Below, one piece after another: positions 46,050 through 55,096 of a DNA stretch of 64,000 nt; the stretch's first letter is position 1; every line of letters starts with the position of its first letter. Source of the stretch: Caenimonas aquaedulcis (GTDB lineage: Bacteria; Pseudomonadota; Gammaproteobacteria; Burkholderiales; Burkholderiaceae_C); the NCBI RefSeq assembly GCF_015831345.1, contig NZ_JADWYS010000001.1:186001-250000 (forward strand). Direction: 5' to 3'. Made by a program: the position numbers and the translations under genes. Below the pieces are notes generated by a model that saw only the letters and a program-made list of their open reading frames with translations, was not told the origin of the DNA and searched no databases.

Positions 46050-46964
46050 TCACAGCTGCGCCGTCGCGACCTCCACCAGCTTCAGCTTCTTGATCATCCG
46101 GGCGAGGAAGTTCTGCGCCACGTGCGGGAGCGCGCGTTGCGAGGGCACGAGGATGCCGACGCGGATCTGGTTCATGGACTCGAGGTCGAAGGGCCGCCAC
46201 ACCAGCTCGCCGCGCGCGAGTTCCTCCACGAAGGCGATCTTCGAGAACACCGAGATGCCCTTGCCCGCGCAGATCAGCCGCTTGAGCATGATGGTGGAGG
46301 TGACCGTCGCCACCGGCTCGGTTTCCTCCCAGAACTTGGCGAACTCGGGGGACATCGCCGTCGTCACCGCGGAGCTGGTGCTCGAGCGCATGAAAGGGTA
46401 GCTGCCGCATTGCGCCAGCGTGATCCGGCTCTTCGCCGCGAGCGGGTGGCCCGGCGGCATGACGACGCCCAGCGGCATCGCGGCCGATGCGGCGAGGGTT
46501 ACGCCCGTGGGGATGCGCCCGACGAAGGTGCAGCCGATGTCGGTCTGGCCCGACTGGATCAGCCCCGGCACGTCGATCGGCGAGGCCGCGGTCACGGTGT
46601 AGGTCGCCGCCGGGAAGCTGCGCGAAAACTCCTCCACCACCGTGGGCAGCAGGTCCACGAAGAGCGAATCCATGGACACCACGCGGATGTGGCCCGTGCG
46701 CTCGCCCTTGAGCGCGTCGATCTCCGTGCGCACCACCTCGAAGTCGAAGAGCGTGGCCTGCACGTGGCGCAGCAGCCGCTCGCCGGCGGCGTTCAGCTGC
46801 AGGCCCTTGGGCAGGCGGTCGAACAGCTCCACGCCGAACTCCTCCTCCACCTGCAGGATCTGGCGGTTCACCGCGCTCGGCGCGACGTGCAGCTTCTCCG
46901 CCGCCTTGCGCACGGAGCCCTGGAGCGCGACTTCCGCGAAGTACTTGAGGACGATGGCGTGCAT
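46050..46964 (-). CDS. LysR-family transcriptional regulator
   Basis: A 304-residue LysR protein: N-terminal helix-turn-helix (YFAEVALQGSVRKAAEKLHVAPSAVNRQI) and a substrate-binding domain (HIRVVSMDSLFVDLLPTVVEEF; ... GISVFSKIAFVEELARGELV). ATG at 46964 is 17 bp after the ABC permease stop on the same strand, so it is the last gene of the importer operon, unlike the usual divergent layout. It probably senses the importer's substrate. Its stop is 2 bp from that of the convergent P450 gene. Confidence 0.92.
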   Translation of the reverse strand: MHAIVLKYFAEVALQGSVRKAAEKLHVAPSAVNRQILQVEEEFGVELFDRLPKGLQLNAAGERLLRHVQATLFDFEVVRTEIDALKGERTGHIRVVSMDSLFVDLLPTVVEEFSRSFPAATYTVTAASPIDVPGLIQSGQTDIGCTFVGRIPTGVTLAASAAMPLGVVMPPGHPLAAKSRITLAQCGSYPFMRSSTSSAVTTAMSPEFAKFWEETEPVATVTSTIMLKRLICAGKGISVFSKIAFVEELARGELVWRPFDLESMNQIRVGILVPSQRALPHVAQNFLARMIKKLKLVEVATAQL

Positions 46965-46981
46965 GGCGATCCCCTTGCGTG

Positions 46982-47746
46982 TTACCAGCGGACGATAAGC
47001 CGCTCGGCCAGCGACACCAGCGCGAAGAAGCAGCCCGAGAGCGCCGCGCAGCACACGATCGCGGCGTAGAGCAGGGGCGAGTCGAAGTTGAAGGTGGCCT
47101 GGATGATGAGCGCGCCCAGGCCGACGTCCGTGCCGATCCATTCCCCCACCACCGCGCCGATCACGCACGCGGTGGCCGAGATGCGCAGGCCCGTGAAGAC
47201 GAAGGGCAGGGCGTTCCACACGCGCAGCCGGAAGAACACCTCCGCGCGGCTGGCCGAGAGCACGCGCATCAGTTCCAGCTGTTGCGCGGGAACCGCCTCC
47301 AGCCCCCGCACCGCGTTGACGAGCGTCGGGAACAGGCACACCAGCGCGGCGATCGCGATCTTGGGCTCCAGGCCGTTGCCGAGGATGAGCACGAGAATCG
47401 GCGCCTTCGCGATGACCGGGATGGAATTGAACATCACCACCACCGGGAAGAACATGTCGTGCAGCGTCTTGCTGTGCACGAAGGCGGTGGCGAGCAGCAG
47501 GGCCGCGAGGTTGCCCAGCAGGAAGCCGCCCGCCGCCTCCAGTGCCGTCGGCAGCAGGTTCGCCGCGAGCAGTGCGCGCCTGGCGGCGAGCGTGTCGACC
47601 ACCTGTGCGGGCGAGGGCGCGATGAAAGGCTTCACGTCGAAAAACGCGATCACCGCCCACCACGCCGCGAGCAGCACGGCGAACCCGAGCACCGCCAGCA
47701 CATGGCGGCGCGCGAGCCAGGGTCGAAACGGGGGCGGGCGTGCCAT
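46982..47746 (-). CDS. Ssu/Tau-type ABC transporter permease
   Basis: A 254-residue permease with six helices and the BPD_transp_1 EAA loop (GLEAVPAQQLELMRVLSASRAEVFFRLRVWNALPFVF in pieces). It ends WRW? no: the last residues are AERLIVRW. Typical partner of sulfonate, taurine, nitrate or pyrimidine-type importers. It lies 4 bp after the ATPase gene. Confidence 0.9.
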   Translation of the reverse strand: MARPPPFRPWLARRHVLAVLGFAVLLAAWWAVIAFFDVKPFIAPSPAQVVDTLAARRALLAANLLPTALEAAGGFLLGNLAALLLATAFVHSKTLHDMFFPVVVMFNSIPVIAKAPILVLILGNGLEPKIAIAALVCLFPTLVNAVRGLEAVPAQQLELMRVLSASRAEVFFRLRVWNALPFVFTGLRISATACVIGAVVGEWIGTDVGLGALIIQATFNFDSPLLYAAIVCCAALSGCFFALVSLAERLIVRW

Positions 47747-47750
47747 GGCG

Positions 47751-48527
<777 letters not shown>

Positions 48528-49562
48528 TCAGGCCGCCCGCAGGCGGGCACCTTTCGTCGCGTTGAGCGGGCCGGGCGTCATCACGTCGGCGAGGGCGGGC
48601 TTGCCGGCGCTGAACTGGCCGAGGCTCGCGCACAGGTCGATCTGCTGCTGCCAGAACACCGGGTCCATCGCGCCCCAGCCTTCCGTCGCGGCCCGTCCGC
48701 CGAGGCTGTATTCGAGCATGCGATCCAGCGCCACGCGCTCGTCGGCGCGCCCGAGCTGCGGATAGTCCTTCACGGCGATGTCCACGGCTTCGTCTCGATG
48801 CTCGGCCGCATAGCGCCAGCCGCGCGCCGTCGCCCGCAGGAAACCCTCGATCTCGCGCGGATGGGTCTCCAGCGTCCGCGTCGCGGCGTAATAGGGCAGG
48901 GCGTACAGGCGGATGCCCGCGTCCCACAGCGACATCTGCACGACGCCCGCGCCCAGTTCCCTGATGGCCGCGGTGTTGGTCGCCCAGCCCGTCGCCACGT
49001 CCGCCTGGCCCGTGAGCAGCAGGCCCATGCCCGCGCCGCTCGGCACGACCCGCACGTCGCGCTCGCTCATTCCGTGCTGCGCGAGGAGCGCCCGCAGCAG
49101 CACCATGCCGGTGGGGTTCATGCTGATGCGCTTGCCGCGCAGGTCCGCGGGCTTGCGCACCGCGTGTCCGGGCAGCGAGAAGAAAGTGTAGGGATGCCGC
49201 TGCGCGCCCACCGCGAAGCAGCGGATGGGCACGCCCTGGGAGACGGCAAGCATGAGCGAGGGGCTGGACGAGGTCTGGCCCAGCTCCGCGCGGCCGGAGC
49301 CCACCACGGCGACGCCGTCGAAGTTCGGCCCGCCCGGCTGCAGCGTGAGCACGAGGCCCTCCTGCGCATAGAAACCCTTGCGGCGCGCGACGATCTCGCC
49401 CATCTGCGTGCTGCCCAGCGCCCAGCCGAGCTGCAGGCTCATCGGGTGGAGGCCGCCCTGGGCGCGCGCGCCCACCGAGACGAGCGCCGTGGTGGCGCCG
49501 GCGCTGGCCAGCAGGGAATCCGCGATGAATGCCCGTCGCCCGAGGGGTGGAGGTTTGCGCAT
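48528..49562 (-). CDS. NMT1/SsuA-like periplasmic binding protein
   Basis: A 344-residue binding protein with a twin-arginine-like leader (LGRRAFIADSLLASAGATTALVSVGARAQ), then MSLQLGWALGSTQMGEIVARRKGFYAQEGL and GLLLTGQADVATGWATNTAAIRELG, like the SsuA/THI5 group. ATG at 49562 (MRKPPPLGRRAF) is chosen because the leader begins there. Substrate may be an aliphatic sulfonate, taurine-like or heterocyclic compound; no sulfonate monooxygenase is nearby to decide. First gene of the SBP-ATPase-permease-LysR line. Confidence 0.9.
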   Translation of the reverse strand: MRKPPPLGRRAFIADSLLASAGATTALVSVGARAQGGLHPMSLQLGWALGSTQMGEIVARRKGFYAQEGLVLTLQPGGPNFDGVAVVGSGRAELGQTSSSPSLMLAVSQGVPIRCFAVGAQRHPYTFFSLPGHAVRKPADLRGKRISMNPTGMVLLRALLAQHGMSERDVRVVPSGAGMGLLLTGQADVATGWATNTAAIRELGAGVVQMSLWDAGIRLYALPYYAATRTLETHPREIEGFLRATARGWRYAAEHRDEAVDIAVKDYPQLGRADERVALDRMLEYSLGGRAATEGWGAMDPVFWQQQIDLCASLGQFSAGKPALADVMTPGPLNATKGARLRAA

Positions 49563-49765
49563 GGAGGGAGGACTTCGAAGTGGAAAAGGGTAGCCGAAAA
49601 CCGGTCCCGTGTGCGCATTTCGGCAACGGGCCGAGCGGAAATCAATGCTTGAGCTGTACAGGGTCAACCCCTACCCTAGTGCTTCCCCCTCGAGTCGCAG
49701 CGCAGCCGTGTGCCGGCGCGCCGACCCGCGGTATTTGCATTTCCCCGATCGCCAGAGCCCTTGTG

Positions 49766-50242
49766 ATGTCGTCATTCCCCAGCACGCCGCCCGCCACCGA
49801 CCTGCAAGCCCTGGTCTACATGTCCACGGCCGTGGGGACCCCCACGCGCGAGGACCTGGACCACCTCCTCGCGCGGGCCCGCGCCCGCAACGAGACGCAC
49901 GGGGTCACCGGGGTGCTGCTGTACTCCGAAGGCTCCTTCATGCAGTACATCGAGGGCACGCAGGACGCGCTGGACCGGGTCTACGAGGCCATCCGCCTGG
50001 ACCCGCTGCACCACCACATCTTCGAGGTGCTGCGCGAGCCGATCGCCCGGCGCGAATTCGCGCAGTGGACGATGGAGCTGCGCACCACCGCGGCGTCCGG
50101 CATGGGCTTGCCCAGTCCCCTCGACGACGTGGCGCGCACGCTGGCGGACCCGCCGCGGGCCGGCTCGCCGGCGCTGCTGCTGCTGCAGGCCTTCTGGAAC
50201 CGGGGCCTGGGCACCCGCTACGCCCGGGCGCTGGAGGAGTGA
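49766..50242 (+). CDS. BLUF-domain blue-light photoreceptor
   Basis: A 158-residue short BLUF protein. The flavin-site residues are all present: Tyr18 (LVYMS), Asn42 (RARNETHGVTG), Gln60 (SFMQYIEG) and Trp101 (EFAQWTME). About 50 C-terminal residues form the usual capping helices; no effector domain is fused. FAD-based blue-light sensing is well established for this set. The output partner is probably the kinase directly downstream, whose possible GTG start overlaps this stop. About 200 bp of upstream sequence holds no other gene; a weak TTGAGC-N17-TACCCT promoter lies at 49649-49677. Confidence 0.9.
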   Translation: MSSFPSTPPATDLQALVYMSTAVGTPTREDLDHLLARARARNETHGVTGVLLYSEGSFMQYIEGTQDALDRVYEAIRLDPLHHHIFEVLREPIARREFAQWTMELRTTAASGMGLPSPLDDVARTLADPPRAGSPALLLLQAFWNRGLGTRYARALEE

Positions 50243-50304
50243 GCGGCCCCCGCGAGCTGCGGCGCCGCTGGGCCTCGCGGACCCGGCGCCGCTGGTGCCG
50301 CGCC

Positions 50305-52095
50305 ATGGCGCACCTCGCGCCGCTGTTCTCGCTGCGCGCGCGCCTCGCGATCTTCGCGCTGCTGTGCGCCGTGCCCGTGCTCACGCTGAGCGCGCTCCAG
50401 CTGCGCGGCGACTCGGCGCGCATCCGTACCGCCGCCGTGGACGCGACCAACAACCTCGCCGAAGTCGCCGCGCGGCGGCTGGAGCAGGATCTCGTCAACG
50501 CCGAGGTCGTGAGCCAGGCCGTCGGCTCGGTCGTGCATCCCGACACGCTGGGCAGCTGTTCGCTGACGCTCGCGCGCGTCGTCGCCGCCGCGGGGCCGCG
50601 CGTCACGAACTTCATCGCCGTGAGCCCGGCCGGCGACGTGCTGTGCAGCGGCCGCCCGCTGACCTGGCGCGTCAACGTCGGCGACCGGCCGCACGTGATC
50701 AGCGCGCTCGCGTCGCAGCGGCCCGTCGTGAGCGACTTCGCGGTCGGGCGCGTCAGCGGGCAGGACAACCTGCAGCTCGTCGTGCCGATCCAGCTGGGCG
50801 CCGGCGGCTCGACGGATGCGCTCGTCGTCGCGGGCCTCACGGCCGCCACGCTGCTGGACGGCATCCCGCTGGACGACAGCCTGCACCTCACGCTCATGAT
50901 GCTGGACCGGCGCGGCACGCTCGTGAGCCGGTCCACCGACGTGGTGATGCCGCGCGGCCAGCAGTTGGCGGACAGCGACATCTTCCGGCGGCGCGAGCAG
51001 GTCGCCGGCAAGCCGACGGTGCTGGCGGGGCCGGACGGCGTGCGCCGCCTGTACGTGACGCAGCCCGTGCGGTTTCGCGGGGAGACGGTGGCGTGGATCG
51101 CCAGCGGCGCGCAGGTCGAGGCGCTGGAGCAGCTCGCCTTCGAGGCGCGGCGGCGCAACCTGGCCATCGTCGGGCTGCTGGCGGCCGCGGTGATGGGCCT
51201 GGCGGTGCTGGTGTTCCGCCCCGTCGTGCTCGGGCGCTACCGCGGCCTGCTGCGCGTCGCCACGCACGTGGAAGGCGGCGCCTACGGCGCGCGCGTCGCC
51301 GTGCGCGTGGTGGACGACATCACGCCGCTGGAGCTCGCGGTGAACCAGATGCTCGATGCGATCGAGCGCGACCGCGCCGGGCTCGAATCGCGCGTGCGCG
51401 AACGCACGCTGGAGCTCGAGCAGTCCAACCGCGACCTGCAGGCCTTCACCTATTCCGTGTCGCACGACCTGCGCGCGCCCGTCGCCACCATCACCGCGTT
51501 CAGCCAGCAGCTGGAGGAGCGCCAGGTGCTGGCCGACGCGAAGGACAGGCACTTCCTCGCGCGCATCCTGGCCGCGGCGCGGCGCATGGACGCGCTGATC
51601 GAAGGCATGCTGGCGCTGGCGCAGATCAACCGCGCGGAGATCGTCCCCGAGCCGCTGGACGTGAGCGCGATGGCCCGCGAAGCGGCGCAGGAGTGCCGCG
51701 AAGCGGAGCCCGGCCGGGAGGTGAAGGTGCGCGTGGCGGACGGCATGTCGGCCCGCGGGGACCGGCGCCTGATGCAGGCGGCGCTCGCCAACCTCCTGTC
51801 CAACGCATGGAAGTTCACGCGCCACACGCAGCGCGCGGAGATCGCCGTGATCCCCGTGCTGGCGGAGGGCGGGCATATCGCGATCTGCGTGCGCGACAAC
51901 GGCGCGGGTTTCGACGAGAAGTACGCGTCGCGGCTTTTCGAGGCCTTCCACCGGCTGCACGGCAACAAGGACTACCCGGGCCTGGGGATCGGCCTCGCGA
52001 CGGTGCAGCGCATCGTCGACCGGCACCACGGCCGCGTGTGGGCGGAGGGTGCCGTGGGGCACGGCGCGGCCTTCTACTTCTACTTCGCCGACTAG
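50305..52095 (+). CDS. Membrane sensor histidine kinase (HisKA), orphan, next to BLUF
   Basis: About 596 residues from ATG 50305. A GTG at 50239 overlapping the BLUF stop (GTGA) would add 22 Arg/Trp-rich residues; GGAGG is nearly adjacent to it. Helix 1 (about 12-30) and helix 2 (near 285-310) flank a Cache-like periplasmic sensor of about 250 residues (NFIAVSPAGDVLCSGRPL; VGDRPHVISALA). A HAMP-like linker and coiled coil (ESRVRERTLELEQSNRDLQ) lead to HisKA (YSVSHDLRAPVATITAFSQQLEE) and HATPase_c (ANLLSNAWKFTRH; GLGIGLATVQRIVDRHHGRVW). No response regulator adjoins. The stop codon shares a CTAG palindrome with the stop of fdsA. Confidence 0.88.
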   Translation: MAHLAPLFSLRARLAIFALLCAVPVLTLSALQLRGDSARIRTAAVDATNNLAEVAARRLEQDLVNAEVVSQAVGSVVHPDTLGSCSLTLARVVAAAGPRVTNFIAVSPAGDVLCSGRPLTWRVNVGDRPHVISALASQRPVVSDFAVGRVSGQDNLQLVVPIQLGAGGSTDALVVAGLTAATLLDGIPLDDSLHLTLMMLDRRGTLVSRSTDVVMPRGQQLADSDIFRRREQVAGKPTVLAGPDGVRRLYVTQPVRFRGETVAWIASGAQVEALEQLAFEARRRNLAIVGLLAAAVMGLAVLVFRPVVLGRYRGLLRVATHVEGGAYGARVAVRVVDDITPLELAVNQMLDAIERDRAGLESRVRERTLELEQSNRDLQAFTYSVSHDLRAPVATITAFSQQLEERQVLADAKDRHFLARILAAARRMDALIEGMLALAQINRAEIVPEPLDVSAMAREAAQECREAEPGREVKVRVADGMSARGDRRLMQAALANLLSNAWKFTRHTQRAEIAVIPVLAEGGHIAICVRDNGAGFDEKYASRLFEAFHRLHGNKDYPGLGIGLATVQRIVDRHHGRVWAEGAVGHGAAFYFYFAD

Positions 52096-54932
52096 TCCGC
52101 GAAATCGCGGCGCAGTTCGTTCGCCAGGGCCTGCCCGCCGCCGAAGCTGCTTTGCCGCGGTTCGTCGCCGCCGGGCGTGAGCCGCACGGCGCAATACTTG
52201 AACTCGGGAATCTTCGCGAACGGGTCCAGCGCGGCATTCGTGAGCTTGTTCGCGGCGGCCTCGTAGTAGCAGAAGGGCACGAACACCGCGCCGCGCGGCG
52301 AGCTGTCGTCGGCGCGTGCATAGAGCGACACGCTGCCGCGCCTCGATTCGATGGTCACCACGTCGCCGGGGCGGATGCCGAGCTGCTCGACATCCAGCGG
52401 ATGGATCAGTGCCACCGGGTCGGGCTCGATCGCGTCGAGCATGGTGGCGCGGCGCGTCATGCTGCCGGTGTGCCAGTGCTCGAGTTGCCGACCCGTGATG
52501 AGCACCATGGGGAACTCGGTGTCGGGCCGCTCGTCGGCGGGGATGATGTCCGCCGGCACGAAGCGGCCGCGGCCGCCCTCGCGCGGGAAGTCCTCCACGA
52601 ACACCACGGGCTCGCCGGGGTCGTCTTCCTCGCGGCACGGATAGGTGACGGCATGCTCGCGCTCCAGCCGCTCCCAGGTGATGCCCGCGATGCTGGGCAT
52701 GGTGTGGCGCATCTCGTCGAACACCTCGCTCACGTGGCCGTAGTTCCACGGCAGGCCGAGGCGCTTGCCGATCTCCTGGATGATCCAGAGGTCCTGCTTC
52801 GCGTCGCCGGGCGGATCGATCGCCTGGCGGCCCATCTGCACGAGGCGGTCGGTGTTGGTGAAGGTGCCGGTCTTCTCGGGGAAGGCGCCGGCGGGCAGGA
52901 TCACGTCGGCGAGGTAGGCGGTCTCGGTGAGAAAGATGTCCTGCACCACGAGATGCTCGAGCGCGGCGAGCGATTCGCGCGCGTGGTTCGCGTCCGGATC
53001 GGACATCGCGGGGTTCTCGCCCATCACGTACATGCCCTTGACGGTGCCGGCCTTGATGGCATGCATGACTTCCACGACGGTGAGGCCGGGCTGGTCGTCG
53101 AGCGTGCCGGCAGGCAGCTGCCAGGCCCTCTCGAAGCGCGCGCGCGCCGCCGGGTCGACCACGCGCTGGTAATCGGGGTACATCATGGGGATGAGGCCCG
53201 CGTCGGAGGCGCCCTGCACGTTGTTCTGGCCGCGCAGCGGATGCAGGCCGGTGCCGGGACGGCCGATCTGGCCGGTCATCAGCGCGAGCGCGATCAGGCA
53301 GCGCGCGTTGTCCGTGCCGTGGATGTGCTGCGACACGCCCATGCCCCAGAGGATCATCGAGCCCTTGGAGCTTGCGTACAGGCGCGCCGTGTAGCGCAGC
53401 GTCTCGGCGTCGATGCCGCAGATGGGCGCCATCGCTTCGGGGCTGTACCCTTCGACGTTCTTCTTCAGGTCCTCGTAGCCGATGGTGCGGCTCGCGATGA
53501 AGGCTTCGTCGACGAGGCCCTCGTGCACGATCACGTACATCATCGCGTTCAGCATCGCGACGTCGGTGTCCGGCTTGAACTGCAGGTACCGGTGCGCGTG
53601 GCGGTACAGGTCCGACTTGCGCGGGTCCATCACGATGAGCTTGGTGCCGTTCTTCACCGCATTCTTGATCCAGGTCGCGGCCACCGGGTGGTTCACCGTG
53701 GGGTTGGCGCCGATGACGATCACGACTTCGGCGCGCGTCACGTCCATCACGGGGTTGGAGACGGCGCCGGAGCCGATGCCTTCGAGCAGCGCGACGACGG
53801 ACGACGCATGGCACAGGCGCGTGCAGTGGTCCACGTTGTTGCTGCGAAAGCCCGTGCGCACGAGTTTCTGGAAGAGGTAGGCCTCCTCGTTGCTGCCCTT
53901 GGCGGAGCCGAAGCCCGCGAGCGACTTCGGGCCGTGCGTGTCGCGCAGCTTCGCGAGCGTGCCGCCGGCGAATTCCAGCGCTTCCTCCCAGCTCGCCTCG
54001 CGGAAGATGTCCATCAGGCGGTCGGGGTCCATCTCGGCGTCGGCGACCTTCGGTGCGTCCTTGCGGCGGATGAGGGGCACGGTGAGGCGCTGCGGATGGT
54101 TCGCGTAATCGAAGCCGTAGCGGCCCTTCACGCACAGGCGCTTGTGGTTGGACGGGCCGTCGCGTCCTTCGACGAAGAGGATCTTGCCGTCCTTCACGTT
54201 GTAGGTGAGCTGGCAACCCACGCCGCAGTACGGGCAGACGGAGGGGACCTGCTTGTCGGGCACGGCGAGCGCGGCGTCGCGCGCGGGCATCAACGCGCCG
54301 GTGGGACAGGCCTGCACGCATTCGCCGCAGGCCACGCAGGTGGACACGCCCATGGGGTCGTCCATGTCGAACACGATCTTGGCCTGCTCGCCGCGGAAGG
54401 CGAGGCCGATGACGTCGTTCACCTGCTCGTCGCGGCAGGCGCGCAGGCAGCGCGTGCACTGGATGCAGGCGTCGAGGTTGACGGCGATGGCGGGGTGCGA
54501 CAGGTCGGCGGGAACCTGTGCACGCGAGGGAAAGCGCGGCTTGCCGACGCCGAGTTTTGCGGCCCACTCGTCCACCTCGTTGTGGCGCGTGTAGTCGGCC
54601 TCGGGCATGTCGGCCTGGAGCAGCTCGAGCACCATCTTCTGGGAGGCGACGGCACGTTCGCTGTTGCTGCTGACTTCCATGCCCTGCGTGGGGTAGCGGC
54701 AGCAGCTGGGGACGAGCACGCGCTCCCCCTTGATCTCGACCATGCAGGAGCGGCAGTTGCCGACCTTGTCGAGGCCGGGCTTGTAGCAAAGGCGCGGGAT
54801 TTCCACGCCTTCACGGTCGGCCACTTCGATCAGCGTCTCATTGGCGCGGCACGTGACTTCCCTGCCGTCGAGCTTGAAGGTGACGGTGGGGGCGTCGAGG
54901 TGGGCGAGTTCGGATCTGGTGATGGCGTTCAT
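52092..54932 (-). CDS. fdsA: NAD-dependent formate dehydrogenase alpha subunit (molybdenum/tungsten, Fe-S)
   Basis: A 946-residue FdsA-type subunit. N-terminal NuoG-like 2Fe-2S domain (Cys49, Cys60, Cys63, Cys77/78), then 4Fe-4S clusters at Cys156-159-162-166 and Cys199-202-205-209, the cluster next to the cofactor (Cys233, 236, 240, 267), and the bis-MGD catalytic domain. The active-site ligand is Cys374 followed by His375 (VDHCTRLCHAS), that is, the cysteine form, not selenocysteine. It oxidises formate to CO2 and passes electrons to FdsG-FdsB. A palindromic repeat separates it from fdsGB. Confidence 0.95.
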   Translation of the reverse strand: MNAITRSELAHLDAPTVTFKLDGREVTCRANETLIEVADREGVEIPRLCYKPGLDKVGNCRSCMVEIKGERVLVPSCCRYPTQGMEVSSNSERAVASQKMVLELLQADMPEADYTRHNEVDEWAAKLGVGKPRFPSRAQVPADLSHPAIAVNLDACIQCTRCLRACRDEQVNDVIGLAFRGEQAKIVFDMDDPMGVSTCVACGECVQACPTGALMPARDAALAVPDKQVPSVCPYCGVGCQLTYNVKDGKILFVEGRDGPSNHKRLCVKGRYGFDYANHPQRLTVPLIRRKDAPKVADAEMDPDRLMDIFREASWEEALEFAGGTLAKLRDTHGPKSLAGFGSAKGSNEEAYLFQKLVRTGFRSNNVDHCTRLCHASSVVALLEGIGSGAVSNPVMDVTRAEVVIVIGANPTVNHPVAATWIKNAVKNGTKLIVMDPRKSDLYRHAHRYLQFKPDTDVAMLNAMMYVIVHEGLVDEAFIASRTIGYEDLKKNVEGYSPEAMAPICGIDAETLRYTARLYASSKGSMILWGMGVSQHIHGTDNARCLIALALMTGQIGRPGTGLHPLRGQNNVQGASDAGLIPMMYPDYQRVVDPAARARFERAWQLPAGTLDDQPGLTVVEVMHAIKAGTVKGMYVMGENPAMSDPDANHARESLAALEHLVVQDIFLTETAYLADVILPAGAFPEKTGTFTNTDRLVQMGRQAIDPPGDAKQDLWIIQEIGKRLGLPWNYGHVSEVFDEMRHTMPSIAGITWERLEREHAVTYPCREEDDPGEPVVFVEDFPREGGRGRFVPADIIPADERPDTEFPMVLITGRQLEHWHTGSMTRRATMLDAIEPDPVALIHPLDVEQLGIRPGDVVTIESRRGSVSLYARADDSSPRGAVFVPFCYYEAAANKLTNAALDPFAKIPEFKYCAVRLTPGGDEPRQSSFGGGQALANELRRDFAD

Positions 54933-54972
54933 GTTGGGTGCCTAGCGTGAGGCTACTGCGGAGGCAGGACAT

Positions 54973-55085
54973 CCGGACGCAGAATTCGCAGAAGTTACGC
55001 AGAAGGAATTCAAGAATAAAACCAAAAGAAATTTTGAATTTTTCTTGTCTTCATTCTGCGTAACTTCTGCGAATTCTGCGTCCGG
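54973..55085. repeat. Palindromic intergenic repeat, copy 1
   Basis: Perfect 32-bp inverted arms (54973-55004 and 55054-55085), built from CGCAGAATTCGCAGAAG and TTACGCAGAA units, around an AT-rich centre. It fills nearly the whole 164-bp gap between fdsGB and fdsA. A second copy in inverse orientation is at 62751-62858. As RNA it would form a very stable hairpin inside the operon. Confidence 0.9.
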
Positions 55086-55096
55086 TATCCAGCAGT

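Noticed and set aside
50218..54950. Very long open frames of more than 1500 codons on both strands across the kinase and fdsA genes
   Set aside because: They lie antisense or out of frame to clear fdsA and kinase genes, are rich in Arg/Ala/Val/His without any domain, and arise from GC-rich codon bias.
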